Source: Natronospirales bacterium (GTDB lineage Bacteria > Pseudomonadota > Gammaproteobacteria > Natronospirales > REEB76). From it: 64,000 nt of DNA. The first letter of the stretch is position 1. Every line of letters starts with the position of its first letter. The notes under the pieces were generated by a model. That model searched no databases. It was not told where the DNA came from and saw only the letters and a list, made by a program, of their open reading frames with translations. The stretch is from assembly GCA_021792635.1 (NCBI GenBank), contig JAJYUH010000010.1:43369-107368 (forward strand), read 5' to 3'. Of the stretch, positions 60,238 through 64,000 are shown piece by piece. The position numbers and the translations under genes are program-made.

Positions 60238-63200
60238 ATGAAGAAATCCGGGTTACTCCTTGTTTTAACAGTTATTTTTTCTATCACATTATTGACAGCA
60301 TCCACCGGATTCGCCCGTGGTGCGGCACCCACTGACCCCTTCCGTCACCTGCAATTCCGCAGCCTAGGACCCGCCCTGGCCGGCGGCCGGGTAACCGCGG
60401 TCGTGGGCATCCCCGGTAACCCCAATGTCTATTACGTCGGTGCCGCCGCCGGCGGCGTGTGGAAAACCATTGATGGCGGCCTGCAATGGAAAGCTGTCTT
60501 CACCAAGGAAGGCTCGGCTTCCATCGGCACGCTCGCACTCGCACCCTCCAATCCCAACATCGTGTGGGTGGGGACCGGCGAGTCCAACATCCGCAGTGAC
60601 GTGATCAACGGCGCCGGCCTGTACCTGTCCACGGATGCCGGCAAGACCTGGAAGCTCATGGGCTTCAAGAATGCCGGCCAGATTTCCCGAGTACTCGTGG
60701 ATCCGCAGAACCCCGATGTCGTATGGGTGGCGGTGCTCGGCCACGCCTGGGGTCCGAATGCCGAGCGCGGGGTATTCAAGAGCACCGATGGCGGCAAAAC
60801 CTGGAAAAAGGTGCTCTACGAGAACAACCATACCGGCGCCATTGACCTGGTGATGGATCCCGGCAACCCCATGGTGTTATACGCCGCTTTGTGGCAGGCG
60901 GTACGCCATCCGTGGGCGCTGGATGAAGGCGGTCCGGACAGCGGCATCTGGCGTTCCACCGACGGCGGCGACACCTGGCACCGTCTGACCAAAGATATGC
61001 CCAAGGGCCCCATCGGCCGCATCGCTGTGGCGGTGGCCCCCAGCAATCCGCAGCGCGTATACGCGCTCATGGAGACGCGGCGCGGCAACGGCTTGCTGTT
61101 CAAATCCAACGATATGGGCGATCACTGGAAGCAGGTGAGCGAGAACTACAACCTGGACGTGCGGCCGTTTTATTTCACCCGCCTGTTTGTGGCGCCCAAT
61201 GACGAGAACAAGCTGTATTTCCTGTCCTTCTGGCTCATGGAATCCGATGACGGCGGCCACACCGCGCATCCCATAGACATGAGCGTGCACGTGGACCACC
61301 ATGCCTTCTGGCAGGATCCCACCAATCCCAACCGCATCATCCAGGGCAACGACGGCGGTGCCTATCTCAGCCTGGACGGCGGCAAGACCTGGCGCTTTCT
61401 CGACGGCATGCCCATCGAGCAGTTCTACATGGTGTCCACCGACAACCGCACACCCTATGACATCTGCGGCGGCCTGCAGGATAACAGCGGCTGGTGCGGC
61501 GCATCCAGCTCGCTGGCCGACAACGTGGTGAGCGGTAACGACTGGTACACCGCGGTGGGCGGCGACGGCGAATATGTGGTGCCGGCCCCCAGCAATCCGG
61601 ACATCATCTACGCCGATGCGGAAGACGGTGCCATCGTGCGCTTTGATCGCAAGACCAAGCAGTCGCTGTTCATCATGCCCTACCTGCACGGTCCGGGTCT
61701 GATCAACGACCTCGAAACCAAGAACCAGAAGTACCGCTTCAACTGGACTGCCCCCATAGCGGTATCGCCCACCGATGCCAATACCGTGTATCTGGGCGGC
61801 AACGTGCTGTTCAAGTCCACCGACGGCGGCCTGCATTGGACGGTCATCAGCCCCGACCTGACCCGCAATGACAAGAGCAAGCAATTGAACTCCGGCGGCC
61901 CGGTCAACTACGACCTGTCCGGTGCGGAGACTTACGATACCATCCAGTCCCTGCAATTAGCCCCTACCGATCAGAACGTCATCTGGGCCGGCACCGACGA
62001 CGGCCTGGTGCAAGTCACCCGCAACGGCGGCAAGACTTGGCACAATGTCACCCCCCCGGGAGCCCCGAAATGGGCGCGGGTGTACCAGATCGGCGTATCC
62101 CCCTTCCATGCCGGTAGCGCCTACCTCGCCTTTGACAATCACGAGATGGACGATAATCGTCCCTATGTGTACCGGACCGACGACTACGGTAAATCCTGGC
62201 ACCGCATTGATGCGGGCCTGCCTGACGAGTCGGTGCTGGTGGTGCGCGAGGACCCAAACAGGAAGGGATTCCTCATGCTCGGCAACATGACCGGCCTGTG
62301 GTATTCACGCGATGACGGTGCCCGCTGGCAACCGCTCAAAGCCAACTTCCCCACTGCCCCGGTGTTCGACCTGCAGTTCAAGAACCACGATCTGGTGGTC
62401 GCCACCCACGGGCGCGGCGTATTTGTGCTGAATGACATCCGCCCTATCGAAGAAATGAACGGCGCGATCGCGAAACAGGCGTTCCATTTGTTCACACCCT
62501 CGGAAGGCACGGAATTCCTGAGCTGGAGCCGTGGTGAAGGAGCCGAACCATCCTACACGGCACCCAATGCGCCGAATGGCACCGTGCTGGATTACTTCCT
62601 GAAAGATATGCTCAAAACCACGCCGGCAGAGAAAGCCGCACACCGCACGCCGGTGAAGATCGTGGTGACCGATATGAACGGTAACCCGGTGGCAACGCAC
62701 TACGGACCGGCCAAACAGGGTATCAACCGCTTTGTATGGAACATGCGTTATGACGGCCCCACTCCGCTTGACTTCCAGCATCTGCCGCCTTACGCCCAGG
62801 CCGCCGGCTTCGGCAACTTCGGCCCGCTGGCGCTGCCGGGAAGCTACAAGGTAGCGGTGACCGCTGGAGGCAAGACCCAGACCACCACGGTGACGGTCAA
62901 CAACGACCCCAATCACCTGTTCCCCATGGAAACGCTGCGGGCAACGTTGCGCATGGGAATCGAGACGCGCAACAACATGAGTGCGTTCAACGAGATGCTG
63001 AACCGCATTGTGGCCATGCAGGACACACTGGACACCTTTGAAAAGGGTGTGAGCGAAAATGCGCAGCAGAAGGCGCTGTACGCCACGGTACTGGGCCAGG
63101 CCCAGGCTCTCAACAAGAAACTGACTGCGCTCAAGAACAGCGTGTACAACCCCGAGGAACAGCATCTGGTACCGGAAGACAGCCTGCACTGGCTGTCGCG

Positions 63201-63438
63201 CCTGGACGGTGACCTGCAGGGACTGTATTTCGGCGCCATCGGACTCTACGGCCAGGCACCGACCGGACCGATGCTGGAAACCTACCAGGGCATCCAGCCG
63301 AAACTGGAAGAGACACTCAACCAGTTCAACGGCATCCTGGCAACGGACGTACCGGCCTATAACAAGGCCGCCTATGCCGCGGGCGCGCCCACGCTGCTGG
63401 TGGGCCAGCCCATTACGGTAAAGCCGGTACAGATGTAG
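60238..63438 (+). CDS. Secreted Asp-box (BNR/sortilin-like) beta-propeller protein
   Basis: This 1066-residue protein starts at the ATG at 60238 (GGGAG 8 bp upstream). It has a Sec signal (KKSGLLLVLTVIFSITLLTA). About ten Asp-box repeats of the S-x-D-x-G-x-x-W type follow (for example STDAGKTW, STDGGKTW, STDGGDTW, SLDGGKTW, STDGGLHW, RNGGKTW and TDDYGKSW) within residues 75-700, forming one or two propellers. A beta-sandwich-like segment (GINRFVWNMRYDGPTPLDF, then LPGSYKVAVTAGGKTQ) and a helical tail complete it. The family is often named sialidase or glycosyl hydrolase, but catalysis is unproven. Position after gspCDEF suggests a type II substrate; that is inference. Confidence 0.88.
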   Translation: MKKSGLLLVLTVIFSITLLTASTGFARGAAPTDPFRHLQFRSLGPALAGGRVTAVVGIPGNPNVYYVGAAAGGVWKTIDGGLQWKAVFTKEGSASIGTLALAPSNPNIVWVGTGESNIRSDVINGAGLYLSTDAGKTWKLMGFKNAGQISRVLVDPQNPDVVWVAVLGHAWGPNAERGVFKSTDGGKTWKKVLYENNHTGAIDLVMDPGNPMVLYAALWQAVRHPWALDEGGPDSGIWRSTDGGDTWHRLTKDMPKGPIGRIAVAVAPSNPQRVYALMETRRGNGLLFKSNDMGDHWKQVSENYNLDVRPFYFTRLFVAPNDENKLYFLSFWLMESDDGGHTAHPIDMSVHVDHHAFWQDPTNPNRIIQGNDGGAYLSLDGGKTWRFLDGMPIEQFYMVSTDNRTPYDICGGLQDNSGWCGASSSLADNVVSGNDWYTAVGGDGEYVVPAPSNPDIIYADAEDGAIVRFDRKTKQSLFIMPYLHGPGLINDLETKNQKYRFNWTAPIAVSPTDANTVYLGGNVLFKSTDGGLHWTVISPDLTRNDKSKQLNSGGPVNYDLSGAETYDTIQSLQLAPTDQNVIWAGTDDGLVQVTRNGGKTWHNVTPPGAPKWARVYQIGVSPFHAGSAYLAFDNHEMDDNRPYVYRTDDYGKSWHRIDAGLPDESVLVVREDPNRKGFLMLGNMTGLWYSRDDGARWQPLKANFPTAPVFDLQFKNHDLVVATHGRGVFVLNDIRPIEEMNGAIAKQAFHLFTPSEGTEFLSWSRGEGAEPSYTAPNAPNGTVLDYFLKDMLKTTPAEKAAHRTPVKIVVTDMNGNPVATHYGPAKQGINRFVWNMRYDGPTPLDFQHLPPYAQAAGFGNFGPLALPGSYKVAVTAGGKTQTTTVTVNNDPNHLFPMETLRATLRMGIETRNNMSAFNEMLNRIVAMQDTLDTFEKGVSENAQQKALYATVLGQAQALNKKLTALKNSVYNPEEQHLVPEDSLHWLSRLDGDLQGLYFGAIGLYGQAPTGPMLETYQGIQPKLEETLNQFNGILATDVPAYNKAAYAAGAPTLLVGQPITVKPVQM

Positions 63439-63463
63439 GCGCAGACCGCACGGTGCAACGCAC

Positions 63464-63491
63464 GGGGAGGGCTTCGCTCTCCCCTTTTTTT
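63464..63491 (+). terminator. Rho-independent terminator of the Asp-box gene
   Basis: GGGGAGGGC (63464-63472) pairs with GCTCTCCCC (63476-63484), with one G-T pair, around the loop TTC. Seven T follow directly (63485-63491). It lies 25 bp after the stop and is the clearest intrinsic terminator in the window. Confidence 0.9.
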
Positions 63492-63597
63492 CTCCCAATG
63501 TTCATTCCGGACGTAGTGCTGACGAGCAGGAAGGATCTCTGGCCGCAATATTTCTTCCCGTTCGGTCTGAGCGCAGCAAAATCGAAAGCAACTTGTC

Positions 63598-63628
63598 CCC
63601 CACCCTCCGGGAGAGGCTTGGGGTGGGG
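63598..63628. repeat. Dispersed-type intergenic palindrome
   Basis: CCCCACCC (63598-63605) and GGGTGGGG (63621-63628) frame an inner CTC/GAG stem (TCCGGGAGAGG). The pattern CCCTCTCC-GGGAGAGG-GGGGTGGGG resembles short repeats common between genes in many gammaproteobacteria. Other copies are not provable in this window. Confidence 0.5.
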
Positions 63629-63691
63629 AGAAGGTTTGTGCGGCCTGCAGCCGCGATAATTTATACCGGGGTCCCCCCCCCGTACGACGAA

Positions 63692-63720
63692 GTACTTTCC
63701 TTGTATGAATAAGGAAGTAC
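63692..63720. repeat. Hairpin with one bulge downstream of a C9 run
   Basis: GTACTTTCCTT (63692-63702) pairs with AAGGAAGTAC (63711-63720), with one bulged T. It follows a run of nine C (63673-63681). The stretch 63492-64000 has no supportable gene. Confidence 0.45.
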
Positions 63721-63893
63721 ACAAAGGAAATCACCCCGGAGCGCGTGCCTGATCCTCGCTCAGTCCGGTGCTCGGCTTGCGTGACGGGTGAGAAGAACAA
63801 TTTGAAATGAATCGCTATCACCCGGCGGTACTGGACTGGCTTGCCAAACAACCTTTCCGGAAAGCGGCGAACGCTGCGCATTCCACGCAAGGG

Positions 63894-63938
63894 AGCCATT
63901 GATTTCACCGCAAGGTAGCCAGCGATTTCACGCATGGT
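63894..63938. repeat. Two tandem 22/23-bp repeats, transposon-end-like
   Basis: Unit 1 (63894-63916, 23 bp) and unit 2 (63917-63938, 22 bp) share AGCCA, two variable bases, GATTTCAC, GCA and GGT. A third partial unit starts with AGCC at 63939. Repeated short direct copies of this kind mark transposase-binding ends, and the GATTTCACGCA style recalls IS21-family termini. No transposase is visible before the window ends. Confidence 0.4.
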
Positions 63939-64000
63939 AGCCGGGTGAAGCGGGACGTTGGGCACTGTGGTGATATTGCTCCTGACTGTCAAGCGGCTTT

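Noticed and set aside
60877..61956. 359-codon ORF opposite the Asp-box gene, and another at 62305-63498
   Set aside because: Shadows caused by codon bias; no start site or motif, while the plus-strand protein has clear repeats.
63807..63902. 31-codon ORF before the tandem repeats as an IS transposase tail
   Set aside because: Too short to assign; no transposase motif is visible.
63894..63938. CRISPR array
   Set aside because: Only two adjoining degenerate copies without spacers.
63372..63992. 206-codon minus-strand ORF at the right edge
   Set aside because: It crosses the Asp-box 3' end, the terminator and several repeats; low-complexity sequence without similarity.

Overview
The window is a chromosomal segment of a gammaproteobacterium. 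Blocks in the order known from that class support this: a NUDIX gene-mnmA-hflD run with purB and roxA nearby, ftsK-lolA-rarA-serS, and aat-bpt-infA-clpA-clpS. The SUF operon type (Rrf2 regulator, sufBCDS, a SufU-type scaffold, SufT, a Rieske ferredoxin and a pirin remnant) and the absence of enterobacterial features point outside Enterobacterales, perhaps near Xanthomonadales or Acidiferrobacterales. Sequence alone does not settle the order. No CRISPR array, prophage, rRNA or intact insertion sequence is visible.

Layout. 1-6.1 kb: NfeD (cut by the window edge) and a slipin, DegV, then a leftward cluster nudL-mazG-DUF432-mscS in which the last two genes are broken. 6.1-16.2 kb: fumC facing away from purB, roxA, a decayed acetyltransferase ORF, a DUF7931 protein, NudJ, mnmA-hflD and acnA, closed by a perfect 14-bp palindrome. 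16.2-27.6 kb: single genes and short pairs (secreted protein, mercaptopyruvate sulfurtransferase, frameshifted UspA, SprT-like protease, VWA-FHA protein, MAPEG protein, ABC-2 exporter, MtfA-like peptidase, TatD, M20 peptidase, NERD protein, DUF962, SirB2). 27.7-34.9 kb: the SUF operon. 34.9-45.8 kb: small membrane protein, GT9 glycosyltransferase, tRNA-Ser next to serS, rarA, lolA, ftsK, ald, trxB and a DUF482-type acyltransferase. 45.8-51.6 kb: aat, bpt, infA, a methyltransferase, an RHS remnant, clpA, clpS. 51.7-64 kb: a CHASE2 cyclase, gspCDEF of a type II secretion system, a 1066-residue Asp-box exoprotein, a strong terminator, and a gene-free end with repeats that resemble a transposon terminus.

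The genes form several working units: Fe-S cluster assembly under an Rrf2 operator; an N-degron pathway (two aminoacyl-protein transferases, the ClpS recognin and the ClpA unfoldase); a synthetase with its cognate tRNA; and half of a type II secretion system beside a likely secreted beta-propeller protein.

The least expected sequence is a hairpin-packed insert of about 242 bp (about 2859-3100) that splits the 3' end of mscS. The flanking codons rejoin into the expected channel C-terminus once it is removed. The window also holds an unusual number of damaged accessory genes (DUF432, mscS, GNAT, UspA, pirin, RHS) among intact core genes. Two of them are single-base shifts in short G/C runs, so sequencing or assembly error must be excluded first.
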